DNA of 64,000 nt from Candidatus Igneacidithiobacillus taupoensis (lineage in GTDB: Bacteria; Pseudomonadota; Gammaproteobacteria; Acidithiobacillales; Acidithiobacillaceae): NCBI GenBank assembly GCA_021375695.1, contig JAEPKX010000004.1:1-64000 (forward strand), read 5' to 3'. The notes under the pieces are model-generated. The model did not search any database, was not told the origin of the DNA, and saw only the letters and a list, made by a program, of their open reading frames with translations. The translations under genes were made by a program, and so were the position numbers. The stretch's first letter is position 1. Every line of letters starts with the position of its first letter. Shown piece after piece: positions 1 through 14,494 of this stretch.

Positions 1-1
1 T

Positions 2-1318
2 TATGTTCGGCTCAGCGATCCCGACGAGCTCCAAGCCATTTCTGGGCGGATTTTGGCCATGGTCGTGGCAGCTGCCCGTGACCTCACCGAGACCCCGGTG
101 ACGGGCTCCCTGGGGTGGGCCTATACCCCCCTGGATGGAACGGATTACGCTACCTTACTCGTGCATGCGGACGAAGCCATGTACGCCGCCAAGGAACAGG
201 GCAAATCCACCTGGTGCCTGTATCATGGCGCCGTGCAGGAGGCCGCCGAACGCCGGATCTATGTCCACAGCCAGGTGCCACGGGCCATTTCCCAGGGAGA
301 TCTGGTCTTCTTTCTCCAACCCCAGGCCGATCTGCTTGCGGGCAACATCATTGGCGCCGAGCTCCTCGCCCGCTGGCGGCAGCCCAATGGCCGCTGGATG
401 TTTCCCGGAAAATTCATGCCCCATATCGAGCAGGATACCCACCTGGTTCGGGTCCTCGGTATCCATGGCCTCCTGGAGGCAGCGCAACTACGCGGGCAAT
501 TACAAGCGCAGCAACGGGAGATCACCCTATCGGTGAATATTGGTGGCAAGCATTTTTTGCATCCGGACTTTCTGGACGATGTGGCAGAGTTTTGTCCGGA
601 TGGTACCGGAATCACCATCGAAATCACCGAATCCACCGCCCTTTCCGATCTCAGACGGGCTCGGGCAATTGCCGAGGCACTCCAAGAGCGCGGCTTTGGC
701 CTGTCCATGGATGATTTTGGTACGGGCTATTCTTCTCTCTATCACGTGACCCAATTACCCTTCGATGAAATCAAGCTGGACCAGAGCTTTGTTCGGCACT
801 GGGGGGCGGATTACCACAGTTACGCCGTTGCGGGGGCTGCCCTGCTCCTGTCGGAGCTATCCGGGAAATCCCTCATTGCTGAGGGCGTCAGCACTCCCCG
901 GGCACAGGAAATCTGGATGCGCATGGGAGGACGGCGGATCCAGGGCTATAACCTGGCCCCACCCCTGCCCAAAGAAGCCTTTCTCTCGTGGTTTGCCTGG
1001 TTTTTGCCGAGCAGCCGGGCACGTTACCCGACTTTGGCCCTGGAAGATCTCCCGATCCTCTTTTACCTGTATGCCGAGCCAGCAGCCATCCAGCGTTTAG
1101 CAAGAGTGGGCGCGAGCGAATGTCCGGTCGGGATCTGGATCCACACCCGATGCCATCTCTATGCCCATCTGCCGGATTTCCGGGCCTTTGTGAGCGCTCA
1201 CGAAACGCTCCATAGCATTGTCCAGCAGCAGAAAGGAAAGACCGAGGTCCTGGCAGCCCTGCGGGAGTTAAAAGAGCGGGCACGAGGGCTTTTACAACGT
1301 CTGGAGCATGCGCACTGA
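2..1318 (+). CDS. GGDEF(C-terminal remnant)-EAL domain protein, 5' truncated by window edge, with C-terminal CZB-like region
   Basis: Frame open to window start; EAL-domain motifs EITES, DDFGTGYSSL, IKLD, IAEGV; GGDEF tail 'HADEAMYAAKEQGKS'; C-terminus CPVGIW...HETLH. Confidence 0.9.
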   Translation, partial: YVRLSDPDELQAISGRILAMVVAAARDLTETPVTGSLGWAYTPLDGTDYATLLVHADEAMYAAKEQGKSTWCLYHGAVQEAAERRIYVHSQVPRAISQGDLVFFLQPQADLLAGNIIGAELLARWRQPNGRWMFPGKFMPHIEQDTHLVRVLGIHGLLEAAQLRGQLQAQQREITLSVNIGGKHFLHPDFLDDVAEFCPDGTGITIEITESTALSDLRRARAIAEALQERGFGLSMDDFGTGYSSLYHVTQLPFDEIKLDQSFVRHWGADYHSYAVAGAALLLSELSGKSLIAEGVSTPRAQEIWMRMGGRRIQGYNLAPPLPKEAFLSWFAWFLPSSRARYPTLALEDLPILFYLYAEPAAIQRLARVGASECPVGIWIHTRCHLYAHLPDFRAFVSAHETLHSIVQQQKGKTEVLAALRELKERARGLLQRLEHAH

Positions 1319-1461
1319 ACCCAAAGGATCTCCCGGAACAGGTAAATTGCTTGCCCTGGAGTCCGGCAACCGTCTGGTTGTGCTTTTCCCGTAATGGGAT
1401 CTGCAGAAGGGCTGGTCAATAAGGTCTCAGCACCTGCCTTTGGTGGTACGACTGATTCTGC

Positions 1462-1905
1462 TTATGGATGCAAGAAATAGATCTCGGCCAGCATTGCCAA
1501 GAGCAGGAGGATCATCCCGATGCTCAGAGCAGAGCGCAAGGGAAAAAACCAGGCGGGAAGAGTAATTCGCCGCTGCAAGCGCCAATCGGCCAACCATTGG
1601 ATGACGAAGCCTACGATCAACAGAATTAGGGCCAAGGCGGGGGTAAACCAGAGGGAGAAAAATCCCCAAAGGGCGGGAATGACACTCCACAGCAGCAAAG
1701 GAATGGCAAGGCCCGGTTCCTGCTCCCGATCCAAGGCCAGGCCCCAGTGAATAGCACCCAAAAACCCCAGGATGATGGCCACATAGATGGTACCCAGACT
1801 CGCCGCAACAGCACCATAACCGTAGGCTACGCCTACATCGGCAAGAAAAATGGGGATCAATCCGGCACCGCCAAGGATCTTCGCCATTTGTTTGCTGTTT
1901 TGCAT
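1462..1905 (-). CDS. DUF3429 family membrane protein
   Basis: 147-aa multi-TM protein with 'FLGAIHWGLAL' motif typical of DUF3429. Confidence 0.7.
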   Translation of the reverse strand: MQNSKQMAKILGGAGLIPIFLADVGVAYGYGAVAASLGTIYVAIILGFLGAIHWGLALDREQEPGLAIPLLLWSVIPALWGFFSLWFTPALALILLIVGFVIQWLADWRLQRRITLPAWFFPLRSALSIGMILLLLAMLAEIYFLHP

Positions 1906-2091
1906 ATCAGACTCTCTTGCTCGTCAGGGGCGTTGGGCTCAGCGTGGCATCGACTTGCGATCATGCCAATCTGCACCGGATCAAAACTGCCAGGGCGCAG
2001 CTGCGCACAGAATCGCTTCTAACCAGTATAAATTAGTTCCGCTTAGAGAAAAACGCTGCCCCCCCCTTGCAAAGCCAGGACTGAGCCAACC

Positions 2092-2667
2092 TCAGTGTTC
2101 CAAGGAACGCCCCATCAGGCTCGGCCATGCTGCGCGCAAATAATCCACCATACTCCAGAGGGTTAGTATCGCCGCCAGAAGTAACAGGGCGATACCGATA
2201 TTACGGATCGCGAGGCCTGTTATGGGCTGGCCATAGACCAAGAACAGGATCGCCAGCATTTGGAATGTCGCCTTGAACTTGCCAAGCCAGGAAACCGAAA
2301 CTTTTTTTCGCTCGCCAATTTCGGCCATCCACTCCCGTAACGCAGAAACAGTAATCTCCCGACCCACAATGATGCTCACCAAAATACCTGCCAGAATGGC
2401 TGGCATTTCCCCCGCAGCACAAATCAGGATCAGGGCCGTTGCCACCATCAATTTGTCGGCAACCGGGTCCAAAAAAGTGCCAAAGGGAGATACAACCTGA
2501 TAACGTCTGGCCAAAAAACCATCGGCCCAATCCGTAAGGGCTGCCAGCCCAAACACCGCGGTCGCACCATAGCTGCGCTCCCACCCCCCCCAGTAAAAGA
2601 GCAGCACAAAAACCGGTATCAACAAGATTCGCAGAATGGTCAACAGATTGGGCAATCTGGCCATCAT
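2092..2667 (-). CDS. pgsA: CDP-diacylglycerol--glycerol-3-phosphate 3-phosphatidyltransferase
   Basis: CDP-alcohol phosphatidyltransferase motif DWADGFLARRYQVVSPFGTFLDPVADK; adjacent to uvrC. Confidence 0.93.
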   Translation of the reverse strand: MMARLPNLLTILRILLIPVFVLLFYWGGWERSYGATAVFGLAALTDWADGFLARRYQVVSPFGTFLDPVADKLMVATALILICAAGEMPAILAGILVSIIVGREITVSALREWMAEIGERKKVSVSWLGKFKATFQMLAILFLVYGQPITGLAIRNIGIALLLLAAILTLWSMVDYLRAAWPSLMGRSLEH

Positions 2668-4544
2668 CCCTGGGGCCCCGAATGAAAATGATCGTAGATC
2701 CGCCGGGCCAGCTCCTCGTGAATGCCCTCCACGCGCTGCAGATCATCGATGCCGGCATCACGCACGCCACGCAGCCCACCAAAGCGCCGCAGCAAGGCAA
2801 GGCGTCGTTTGGGACCGACACCCTCAATCAAATCCAGTTCCGATTCCTGTCGGGATTTTTGGCGACGAGCGCGATGACCGGTAATGGCAAAGCGATGGGC
2901 CTCGTCCCGGATTTCCTGAATCCAATGCAAGGTGGGATCATCATCGGCAAGCTGCTGTGGATTAGGCCACTGGGGGGCGTGGAGCCATTCCAAACCTGGC
3001 CGCCGGCTACTGCCCTTGGCAATCCCGCAGAGCTGGATACCATGGATACCCAGATCCGCCAAAGCCTTTTCTGCGCGCGCCAACTGTCCGGGCCCCCCAT
3101 CAATGAAGACTATCTCCGGAAGCTTCTGACCCTCCCGCTGCAGACGTCCATACCGGCGGGCAACGACCTGCTCCATGGCAGCGTAGTCATCACCAGGGGT
3201 AATGTCGCGCAGATGAAAGCGACGATACAAATCCTTGCACGGTCCCTGGGCATCAAAAACCACACAGGATGCCGTAGCAGATTCCCCGCGCGTATGGCTG
3301 ATATCGAAACACTCTATCCGCCTGGGGATCGCGGACAAGCCAAAGAGCTGCTGGAGGCGCAGCATGCGCGCTTCTCCCTCTTCCCGGGAAGGATTCCTGG
3401 CGCGCAAGGCCAGACGGGCATTGTTCTCGGCCAACTCCATCCAGCGTCGACGGGCTCCTCGTTGCGGGGACTCCAGCGACACCCGATGTCCCGCGAGCTG
3501 CGTCAAGCTTGCAGCCAGGACCGTAGCCGAGCGAGGAAGGAGATTCACCAGCACATGACCAGGGATCTCCCGCTCCGTGTAAAATTGGGCGAGAAAGGCC
3601 GCCATCAACTCGGCCCCGCGAACTCCCTGAATGTGTTGCGGAAAGAGTGCCCGCCCCCCCAGTTGGCGTCCATGTCGCAAGAAACTTGCATAGATACACC
3701 AACGCCCGCCCTCCTCCACAGCCGCCAGGACATCGAAGTCACCGCCCCCCGCCTGGGCCACATACTGGCGCTCCTGGACCTTGGCCAGGGCCGCCAATTG
3801 ATCCCGTAAACGGGCCGCCTCCTCAAAATCCAGACGTTCTGCAGCCTGCTGCATGCGTTCTTCCAATTCCTGCACGACCTCATCGCTGCGGCCCTCTAAA
3901 AATCGGCGGGTGGCCTCGACATCGGCAGCATAGCGGTCGGCATCGATGTGCCCGACACAGGGGCCACTACATCGCTGGATCTGATAATGAAGGCAGGCAC
4001 GGCTGCGATGGGCAAAGACCGAATCCTCACAGGTCCGCAGGCGAAAGGCCTTCTGCAGCAGGACCATGCTCTCCCGTAAGGCAGAACTGGCGGGATAGGG
4101 CCCAAAATAATAGCCCTTCGCTCGTTGCGCCCCGCGATGAAATCGCATGGCCGGAAAAGGAGTCCGGGTATCGATAAAAAGGTAAGGATAACTCTTGTCA
4201 TCCCGCAAGAGGATATTATAGGGAGGATGATGTTTTTTGATGAGCTGGGCTTCCAGCACCAAAGCTTCGGTCTCTGTGTGGGTATGGATGACCTCTACCC
4301 GCGCCAGTTGTGCCAGCATGGCCTGGGTTTTGGGACTATGACGTTGTTTTTGAAAATAGGAGCTCACTCGTCTTTTGAGATTGCGGGCCTTGCCCACATA
4401 GAGCAAACGCCCATCCCCCCCCAAAATTTGGTAAACTCCGGGCCCGGCATGGAGACGGGCCAGAAAGCTGGGCACATCAAAGGGCTCTGGCTGGTTATCT
4501 GCCAGAACCAATGCACTTTCCTTCTCAAGCACGTTGCTGCTCAT
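2664..4544 (-). CDS. uvrC: Excinuclease ABC subunit C
   Basis: GIY-YIG N-terminus (GPGVYQILGGDGRLLYVGKARNLKRRVSSYF), UVR motif, HhH C-terminus; start chosen at ATG 4544 (MSSNVLEKE) rather than ORF-track start 4616. Confidence 0.95.
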   Translation of the reverse strand: MSSNVLEKESALVLADNQPEPFDVPSFLARLHAGPGVYQILGGDGRLLYVGKARNLKRRVSSYFQKQRHSPKTQAMLAQLARVEVIHTHTETEALVLEAQLIKKHHPPYNILLRDDKSYPYLFIDTRTPFPAMRFHRGAQRAKGYYFGPYPASSALRESMVLLQKAFRLRTCEDSVFAHRSRACLHYQIQRCSGPCVGHIDADRYAADVEATRRFLEGRSDEVVQELEERMQQAAERLDFEEAARLRDQLAALAKVQERQYVAQAGGGDFDVLAAVEEGGRWCIYASFLRHGRQLGGRALFPQHIQGVRGAELMAAFLAQFYTEREIPGHVLVNLLPRSATVLAASLTQLAGHRVSLESPQRGARRRWMELAENNARLALRARNPSREEGEARMLRLQQLFGLSAIPRRIECFDISHTRGESATASCVVFDAQGPCKDLYRRFHLRDITPGDDYAAMEQVVARRYGRLQREGQKLPEIVFIDGGPGQLARAEKALADLGIHGIQLCGIAKGSSRRPGLEWLHAPQWPNPQQLADDDPTLHWIQEIRDEAHRFAITGHRARRQKSRQESELDLIEGVGPKRRLALLRRFGGLRGVRDAGIDDLQRVEGIHEELARRIYDHFHSGPQG

Positions 4545-4833
4545 CCAGGCGACGCAAATACTCCCAGGTATAAATTCCGGTGCCATGCCCATCACTGAAA
4601 TGGAGCTGGACGGCATAATTACCCACCGGTTGAATATCCATCAACGTGACGTCTTCTTTGCCCTCAATAACACGGGCTTGGTCGGGAGTATGCCCCTTGC
4701 ACTCCGCACAGGGGCATTCCACACGCAGCAGCGTAAAAGATAAAGAACTCCGATGACCGTCGTCCCAATCAATTTCCATCACGCGACTCTGCAGGAGGGG
4801 ACGGATCTCCAGGGGTTGGTAACGCTCGGACAT
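4525..4833 (-). CDS. DUF971 (gamma-butyrobetaine hydroxylase-like N-terminal) domain protein
   Basis: 102 aa with DDGHRSSLSFTLLRVECPCAECKGH and NYAVQLHFSDGHGTGIYTWEYLR. Confidence 0.8.
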   Translation of the reverse strand: MSERYQPLEIRPLLQSRVMEIDWDDGHRSSLSFTLLRVECPCAECKGHTPDQARVIEGKEDVTLMDIQPVGNYAVQLHFSDGHGTGIYTWEYLRRLDEQQRA

Positions 4834-4920
4834 GGCATGGCTCCATATGACTGGTCAGAGATTTGCCTCTAGGGTACAATTCGCGGCCAACAAAGGGAAT
4901 GCTTCAAAACAGGAACTATC

Positions 4921-5481
4921 ATGAAAATCTCGGCCTTCGACATCCGCCCTGGTAACATCCTCGAATACGAAAAAGGCTTGTGGCGTGTACTGAAAACGGA
5001 CTTCGTCAAACCTGGAAAGGGCGGGGCCTTCATGCAGGTCGAAATGAAAAATATCGAAACAGGTACCAAAACCAATCAACGCTTTCGCTCCGAAGAAAAG
5101 CTGGAAAAGGCCGTCGTCGAACCACGGAAGATGCAGTACCTCTACAACGATGGCACAGGCTATGTGTTTATGGACAATGAAAGCTTTGAGCAGCTGACAC
5201 TGGGCGACGATCTGCTGGAAGGCCAAAACGGCTATCTGTTACCCAACACCGAGGTGCAGGTCAATTTCCACAATGAGCGACCCATAGGTATCGAACTTCC
5301 TCCCGTGGTCATTCTTGAAGTCGTGGAAGCAGAACCCTCCCTCAAGGGACAAACAGCGACTGGCTCCTACAAACCGGCGCGTATGGAAACGGGCATCACG
5401 GTCCAGGTACCCCAGTTCGTCAACAATGGCGAGAAGATCCGGGTCAATACCAGTGACGGAACCTACATCGATCGAGCCTAG
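4921..5481 (+). CDS. efp: Elongation factor P
   Basis: 186 aa, full EF-P fold; beta-hairpin tip KPGKGGA. Confidence 0.97.
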   Translation: MKISAFDIRPGNILEYEKGLWRVLKTDFVKPGKGGAFMQVEMKNIETGTKTNQRFRSEEKLEKAVVEPRKMQYLYNDGTGYVFMDNESFEQLTLGDDLLEGQNGYLLPNTEVQVNFHNERPIGIELPPVVILEVVEAEPSLKGQTATGSYKPARMETGITVQVPQFVNNGEKIRVNTSDGTYIDRA

Positions 5482-5529
5482 ACCGAAGGCAGATCCCGCC
5501 ATGCCGCGAGCAACTGGTTTGTGGCAGGT

Positions 5530-6081
5530 CTATTCATCATAGACCTCTGCCTGAGCCAGTGCTGGCGCAGCCGCATCTTTGGGGGCAAGGATGGGATCCT
5601 GGCCGGCCAATGGCCAGGCAATGGCCAGACTGGGATCGTTCCAGGCGATACTGCGGTCATATTCGGGATACCAATATTCCGTGGTTTTATATAAAAAATC
5701 CGCCTGCTCACTCAGCACCACAAAGCCATGGCCAAATCCCGGTGGTACCCAGAATAGCCGATGATTCTCGGCGCTCAGTTCCACTCCCACCCATTGGCCA
5801 AAAGTAGGGGAGCTGCGACGCAGATCCACGGCCACATCCCAGACCGTCCCGCTGGTGACCCGTACTAGCTTGCCCTGGGGCTTGACCAGTTGGTAATGGA
5901 TGCCGCGCAGTACCCCCTGGCGGGAGTGGGAATGATTGTCCTGGACGAATTCGGGATCGAGGCCCGTGGCCTCTCGAAAGCCCTTGCGCTGGTAACTTTC
6001 CAGGAAGAATCCGCGATGATCACCAAAGACCCTGGGTTCGAGGATCAGGACCCCAGGAAGGGAAGTGGGAATCACCTTCAT
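5530..6081 (-). CDS. rfbC: dTDP-4-dehydrorhamnose 3,5-epimerase
   Basis: RmlC motifs ([41 protein letters not shown]). Confidence 0.96.
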   Translation of the reverse strand: MKVIPTSLPGVLILEPRVFGDHRGFFLESYQRKGFREATGLDPEFVQDNHSHSRQGVLRGIHYQLVKPQGKLVRVTSGTVWDVAVDLRRSSPTFGQWVGVELSAENHRLFWVPPGFGHGFVVLSEQADFLYKTTEYWYPEYDRSIAWNDPSLAIAWPLAGQDPILAPKDAAAPALAQAEVYDE

Positions 6082-6962
6082 GACCGGGACTCTCGGAGCA
6101 GTTGCAGCAAGTAGCGGCCATAGCCGTTCTTTTGCAAGGGAGTAGCAAGCTCGAGCAGGGCCGCATCGTCAATCCAGCCGGCACGCCAGGCGATCTCTTC
6201 CACACAGGCCACTTTCAGGCCCTGTCGACGCTCCAGGGTGGCAATAAACTGTCCAGCCTCTAGGAGGCTATCATGGGTGCCGGTATCCAGCCACGCATAG
6301 CCACGGCCGAGGGTTTGTACCTGCAAGGCCCCTTGCGCCAGATAGACCTGATTGAGATCGGTGATCTCCAGCTCTCCGCGAGGCGATGGGCGCAAGCCTT
6401 GGGCAATGTCACTGGCCTGTCCGTCGTAAAAGTACAGACCCGTGACGGCATAGGAGCTTTTGGGATGCTGGGGCTTTTCTTCGATACTGCAGGCCCGTCC
6501 CTGGGCATCGAACTCCACCACCCCATAGCGTTCAGGATCCTGGACATGATAGGCAAAGACCGTAGCACCCTGGGTCTGGGCACTCGCCTTGCGCAATTCC
6601 TGCTGCAGATCATGACCCCAAAAGAGATTGTCGCCCAGCACCAGAGCGCTCGGGCTCCCCTGCAAAAAATTGCGACCGATGAGATAGGCCTGGGCCAGCC
6701 CCTCGGGACGCTCCTGGACGGCATAGTGCAGGTTGATCCCCCACTGGTGGCCATCGCCCAGCAACTGTGCAAAACGGGGGGTATCCTGGGGAGTTGAGAT
6801 GAGCAAGATCTCCCGGATGCCGGCCAGCATCAAGGTGGAGAGGGGGTAATAGATCATGGGCTTGTCATAGATCGGCAGCAGCTGTTTGCTGAGGGCCTGG
6901 GTCACCGGGTACAAGCGGGTGCCGGAGCCACCAGCCAGGATCATGCCTTTGCGGGAAGTCAT
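6078..6962 (-). CDS. rfbA: Glucose-1-phosphate thymidylyltransferase
   Basis: [44 protein letters not shown]; start set at ATG 6962 ([12 protein letters not shown]). Confidence 0.96.
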   Translation of the reverse strand: MTSRKGMILAGGSGTRLYPVTQALSKQLLPIYDKPMIYYPLSTLMLAGIREILLISTPQDTPRFAQLLGDGHQWGINLHYAVQERPEGLAQAYLIGRNFLQGSPSALVLGDNLFWGHDLQQELRKASAQTQGATVFAYHVQDPERYGVVEFDAQGRACSIEEKPQHPKSSYAVTGLYFYDGQASDIAQGLRPSPRGELEITDLNQVYLAQGALQVQTLGRGYAWLDTGTHDSLLEAGQFIATLERRQGLKVACVEEIAWRAGWIDDAALLELATPLQKNGYGRYLLQLLRESRS

Positions 6963-7870
6963 GGACGAAGTTCCTCCAGTAGACGGCGGACCTGGAGCTG
7001 CCAAGGGGGTAAGTACAGACCAAAACGCTCCTGGACTTTGCGACAATCGAGGCGGGAATTGGCGGGCCGTGGCGCCGGGACGGGATACGCAGTGCTGGGG
7101 ATGGCTTCCACCGCCTCGGGGGCACAGCGCAAGCTCCACCCCAGGTCCCGGGCCGCAGCTAGCAGGTATTGGGCATAGCCATGCCAGCTCGTCTCCCCTT
7201 GCGCGCTCAGGTGATAGATCCCCGCCCGTTCCTGATTCCGGGGCTGCTGCAGCAGCTGCCAAAGGATTAGGGCCGTGGCATCGGCCAGAAGTTCGGCACT
7301 GGTGGGAGCTCCCCACTGATCAGCCACCACCTGCAGGCTCTCCCGTTCGGCGGCAAGTCGCAGTATGGTCCTGGCAAAATTCTGGCCGCGGGCAGCATAA
7401 ACCCAGGAAGTACGCAATATCACAGCCGGGGCAGCGGCGGCCAAAATGGCCTCTTCCCCCGCCCGTTTGCTTCGTCCATAGACACTCATGGGGTGGACAG
7501 GATCACTCTCTACATAAGCCCCATCTTTCCGCCCATCGAAGACATAGTCGGTGGAATAATGAACGAGCCAAACCCCCCGCACCGCTGCCCAGCGCGCAAG
7601 CAGCCCCGGAGCTTCGCCATTGATCCGCAGGGCCTGCTCCGGCTCCGATTCTGCCCGATCTACCGCCGTATAGGCCGCAGCATTGACAATGACCGTTGGC
7701 TGCTGCAGATCGAGAAGCCGCAGCAACCCCTCGCCATCGGCAAGGTCAGCTTCCCCTCGCGTCAACGGGAGCACTTCCCCCAGAGGGAGAAGCGAACGCC
7801 GCAGTTCCCAGCCCAACTGCCCATTGGCCCCGAGGAGCAGGATCCGAGACTGCCCTGCCTGGTTCTTCAT
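6959..7870 (-). CDS. rfbD: dTDP-4-dehydrorhamnose reductase
   Basis: [15 protein letters not shown]...[10 protein letters not shown]...[11 protein letters not shown]; start set at ATG 7870. Confidence 0.95.
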   Translation of the reverse strand: MKNQAGQSRILLLGANGQLGWELRRSLLPLGEVLPLTRGEADLADGEGLLRLLDLQQPTVIVNAAAYTAVDRAESEPEQALRINGEAPGLLARWAAVRGVWLVHYSTDYVFDGRKDGAYVESDPVHPMSVYGRSKRAGEEAILAAAAPAVILRTSWVYAARGQNFARTILRLAAERESLQVVADQWGAPTSAELLADATALILWQLLQQPRNQERAGIYHLSAQGETSWHGYAQYLLAAARDLGWSLRCAPEAVEAIPSTAYPVPAPRPANSRLDCRKVQERFGLYLPPWQLQVRRLLEELRP

Positions 7871-8943
7871 ACCCGACCCCCATACTGGAGATCTACCCAT
7901 TGGCGATAATCCCCTGAAGTCACATGCTCCACCCAGTCGGAGTGCTCCAGGTACCAAAGCACCGTCTTGCGCAGACCGCTCCCAAAGGTCTCCAGGGGAG
8001 TCCAACCCAACTCCCGCTGGATTTTGCCCGCATCGATGGCGTAGCGTCGATCATGACCGGGCCGGTCGCTCACAAAGCGGATCTGGCGGGCATAGGATTG
8101 GCCATCGGGCCGGGGTGACAGATCATCCAACAAGCGGCAGAGGGTCTCCACCACCTCCAGATTACGCACTTCGTTATGACCGCCGATGTTATAGCTTTCC
8201 CCTGGGGTTCCTGCTGCCAGCACCCGGCCAATGGCCCGGCAATGGTCTTCCACATACAGCCAATCGCGCACATTCTGACCATCGCCATAGACGGGCAAGT
8301 CTCTCCCCGCCAAGGCATGATGGATCATCAGCGGGATGAGCTTCTCGGGGAACTGGTAGGGCCCGTAGTTGTTGGAACAGTTGGTGGTAAGGGTGGGCAG
8401 TCCATAGGTATGATGCCAGGCCCGCACCAGATGGTCCGAGGCGGCCTTGCTGGCACTGTAGGGGCTATTGGGAGCATAGGGTGTCGTCTCGGTAAAGGGC
8501 GGGTCCATCGCTTCCAAACTGCCGTACACTTCGTCGGTGGAGACGTGCAAAAAACGAAAGGCCCTGCGTTCCGTTTCTTCCAGCTCCTGCCAATACCTCC
8601 GGGCCACCTCCAGGAGGGCGAAGGTACCCTGAACATTACTGCGCAGAAATTCGGCTGGCCCCCGTATGGATCGATCTACGTGACTTTCGGCGGCAAAATG
8701 CAGCAAAGCCCGCGGTCGATATTGAGCAAGGAGCGCGGCAACCGCCTGCTCATCACAGATATCCACGCGCGCAAAGGTAAAACGTGGATCCTCGGCTACC
8801 GGTGCCAGGCTTTCGAGGTTGCCGGCATAGGTCAAGGCGTCCAGCACCAAAATGGGCTCATCCTCCTGCGCCAGCCAATAATGCACGAAATTGGCACCAA
8901 TAAAGCCCGCACCGCCGGTGAGAAAGATCATCGGATTCCTCAA
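7867..8943 (-). CDS. rfbB: dTDP-glucose 4,6-dehydratase
   Basis: [18 protein letters not shown]...[10 protein letters not shown]...STDEVYGSL...[22 protein letters not shown]. Confidence 0.96.
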   Translation of the reverse strand: MRNPMIFLTGGAGFIGANFVHYWLAQEDEPILVLDALTYAGNLESLAPVAEDPRFTFARVDICDEQAVAALLAQYRPRALLHFAAESHVDRSIRGPAEFLRSNVQGTFALLEVARRYWQELEETERRAFRFLHVSTDEVYGSLEAMDPPFTETTPYAPNSPYSASKAASDHLVRAWHHTYGLPTLTTNCSNNYGPYQFPEKLIPLMIHHALAGRDLPVYGDGQNVRDWLYVEDHCRAIGRVLAAGTPGESYNIGGHNEVRNLEVVETLCRLLDDLSPRPDGQSYARQIRFVSDRPGHDRRYAIDAGKIQRELGWTPLETFGSGLRKTVLWYLEHSDWVEHVTSGDYRQWVDLQYGGRV

Positions 8944-8962
8944 AAATTTTCAGGAAGAAAAA

Positions 8963-9307
8963 TTACGAGCGCTTGGCGGGGATGACCCAAACGAAAATTT
9001 CGTTTTTTCCGATGAGTCCCAGGTTACGGCGGGCCAAACCCGCAATCGCCCCAGAATCATTTTGTAGACTCAACACTTCCGCGGCCAATTTGTCATTTCG
9101 CTGTTGCAGTTGTTGGACTACCTGGGACTTTGCTGCGACTTGTCCTTGTAGCTGAAAAACTGTCCACCAAGCACCCTGTCCAAACCAAAGAAAATATTGC
9201 AGCACCAATAGTATGGTCAGGAGCAGCAGATCAATGGGTGCAAGCAGTCTCAGCCTGCAGAATGCGCTGCGTGCCGACCCGATGGAACCACTCAGTACTG
9301 CTGCCAT
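8963..9307 (-). CDS. ftsB: Septum formation initiator / cell division protein FtsB
   Basis: Short one-TM coiled-coil protein, next to eno in conserved ftsB-eno order. Confidence 0.85.
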   Translation of the reverse strand: MAAVLSGSIGSARSAFCRLRLLAPIDLLLLTILLVLQYFLWFGQGAWWTVFQLQGQVAAKSQVVQQLQQRNDKLAAEVLSLQNDSGAIAGLARRNLGLIGKNEIFVWVIPAKRS

Positions 9308-9345
9308 GAATACCTTATGTTTGCCCTATCACATATGGTTAGTCT

Positions 9346-13150
<3,805 letters not shown>

Positions 13151-13179
13151 TCAGCGCTAGGTGACAATGCGCAACGCCG

Positions 13180-13533
13180 TCAAAAGGCCAAGATCTCCCG
13201 CTTTTGATTTTTGGGAAGGCTGCTGATGATGCTTTGAATCCTGGTCAACACCCCGGAACGATCATTGGTAAAACGAATGCCGATAGCGGCCGGATGACCG
13301 TCCCGGTTATCCGAGGGCATAACCCAGACGACCCGACCTTGCAGAGGTGTTCGTTGGCCCGTATCGGGCAAGGTAATCATCAACAGTACATCCGTACCCA
13401 TCGGCAAAGGATTGGGGGTTTCCACCAGGATTCCTCCGCCCTTGATCTGAGGAAGGAAATACCGCTGTACGGATTCCGGATCCCGCAAGACCACCGATAA
13501 CGCCCTTGCACCCGCCCCAGCCATTCCAGACAT
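13180..13533 (-). CDS. PilZ domain protein
   Basis: 117 aa, upstream partner of holB; 'GGGILVETPNPLPMGTDVLLMITLPDTGQRTPLQGRVVWV' PilZ-type pattern. Confidence 0.8.
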   Translation of the reverse strand: MSGMAGAGARALSVVLRDPESVQRYFLPQIKGGGILVETPNPLPMGTDVLLMITLPDTGQRTPLQGRVVWVMPSDNRDGHPAAIGIRFTNDRSGVLTRIQSIISSLPKNQKREILAF

Positions 13534-13537
13534 CTTT

Positions 13538-14488
13538 CTACTCCCGTGTAAACCAAGCCCAGAGCAGGCTCTCCAATCGCATCAATCCCTGAAGATTCTG
13601 GCGCAAATCCTGCGTAAGTGCCAACCAGGCAGCATACTCCTGCCATAATATCTCCAGGGACCGGGATTGCGCTTTCCGTTGTAGCATGGGCTTGGGGTTT
13701 TTATTGTTGATCCCAAGAGCAATACGAAAAATCTCCCGGTACAACGAAAGAAAGAGTAATCGCAACAGCCCAATGCGTTCTTCCTCTTTTCCCCAATCCT
13801 GCAGCAATTGCCAAATTTTTTGTGAGGGAAGATCCTCCGTCAGGAGCATTTCTCGACAAGATTGCAACTCCTGCCAAGTACCCGAGTGAACTGCGGCCAA
13901 GGCTGCATCGATCCGATCCCCAAAGCCTTCCAGCAGCGCGGGAACGTCCTCAGGCAGCACCCCATGGGCCTGCAAATAGTCCCGTACAACCTGTTCTTGC
14001 AGAGGGGAATTGGGTAGACGCATGCAGCGAGAACGAATGGTTGGCAAAAGGCGACTGGGGATAGCCGACAACAAGAGAATTCGAGAATGCTCAGGAGGTT
14101 CTTCCAGAATCTTGAGCAGGGCATTGGCGGCTGCTACGGACATCTGTTCTGCAGCAACAATCCGAACAACGCGCACCGTGCTCATCTGGGGGGCCAGAGA
14201 CAAAAAATCCACTGCCTCACGAATTCTTTCAATCCCCAGGGTTTTACCCAAGGCTACCAAATCAAAATAATCAGGATGGTAGCCGGCTTGCAAACAGCGA
14301 CAGGAAGGACAATGGCCGCAGTAAAGATCGACCTGTTCCTGACAAAGCCAGACTGCCACCAAGGCTTCACTCCAGGCCGCCATCAATCCACCGCTGCTGC
14401 CTTCCAGCAATATCGACTGGGGCAAGTACCGCGCCTGTGGCGACAGCCACGCCGGAGAAGGAATGGACGCCAGGGCTTCTTTATCCAT
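13538..14488 (-). CDS. holB: DNA polymerase III subunit delta'
   Basis: Zn motif CGHCPSCRC, VAAANALLKILEEPPEHSRILLLSAIPSRLLPTIRSRC. Confidence 0.92.
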   Translation of the reverse strand: MDKEALASIPSPAWLSPQARYLPQSILLEGSSGGLMAAWSEALVAVWLCQEQVDLYCGHCPSCRCLQAGYHPDYFDLVALGKTLGIERIREAVDFLSLAPQMSTVRVVRIVAAEQMSVAAANALLKILEEPPEHSRILLLSAIPSRLLPTIRSRCMRLPNSPLQEQVVRDYLQAHGVLPEDVPALLEGFGDRIDAALAAVHSGTWQELQSCREMLLTEDLPSQKIWQLLQDWGKEEERIGLLRLLFLSLYREIFRIALGINNKNPKPMLQRKAQSRSLEILWQEYAAWLALTQDLRQNLQGLMRLESLLWAWFTRE

Positions 14489-14494
14489 GGAAAA

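Noticed and set aside
2059-2066. Several 8-bp poly-C/G tracts (here, in pgsA ~2584, uvrC ~4415, TRIC gene ~42097, aroC ~60987) as possible phase-variation sites
   Set aside because: Most lie in essential housekeeping genes with no contingency role; more likely reflects genome composition and runs of Gly/Pro codons.
2682-3809. 375-aa plus-strand ORF opposite uvrC
   Set aside because: Lies fully inside the well-supported uvrC gene; protein has no family features.
6078-7316. 412-aa ORF-track version of RfbA with N-terminal extension
   Set aside because: The extension overlaps rfbD; ATG 6962 gives the standard RfbA start and a 4-nt coupled overlap.
4921-8943. Possible EF-P rhamnosylation system (efp next to dTDP-rhamnose genes)
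   Set aside because: The EF-P tip residue is Lys (KPGKGGA), not the Arg required by EarP, and no earP is present; adjacency is probably incidental.
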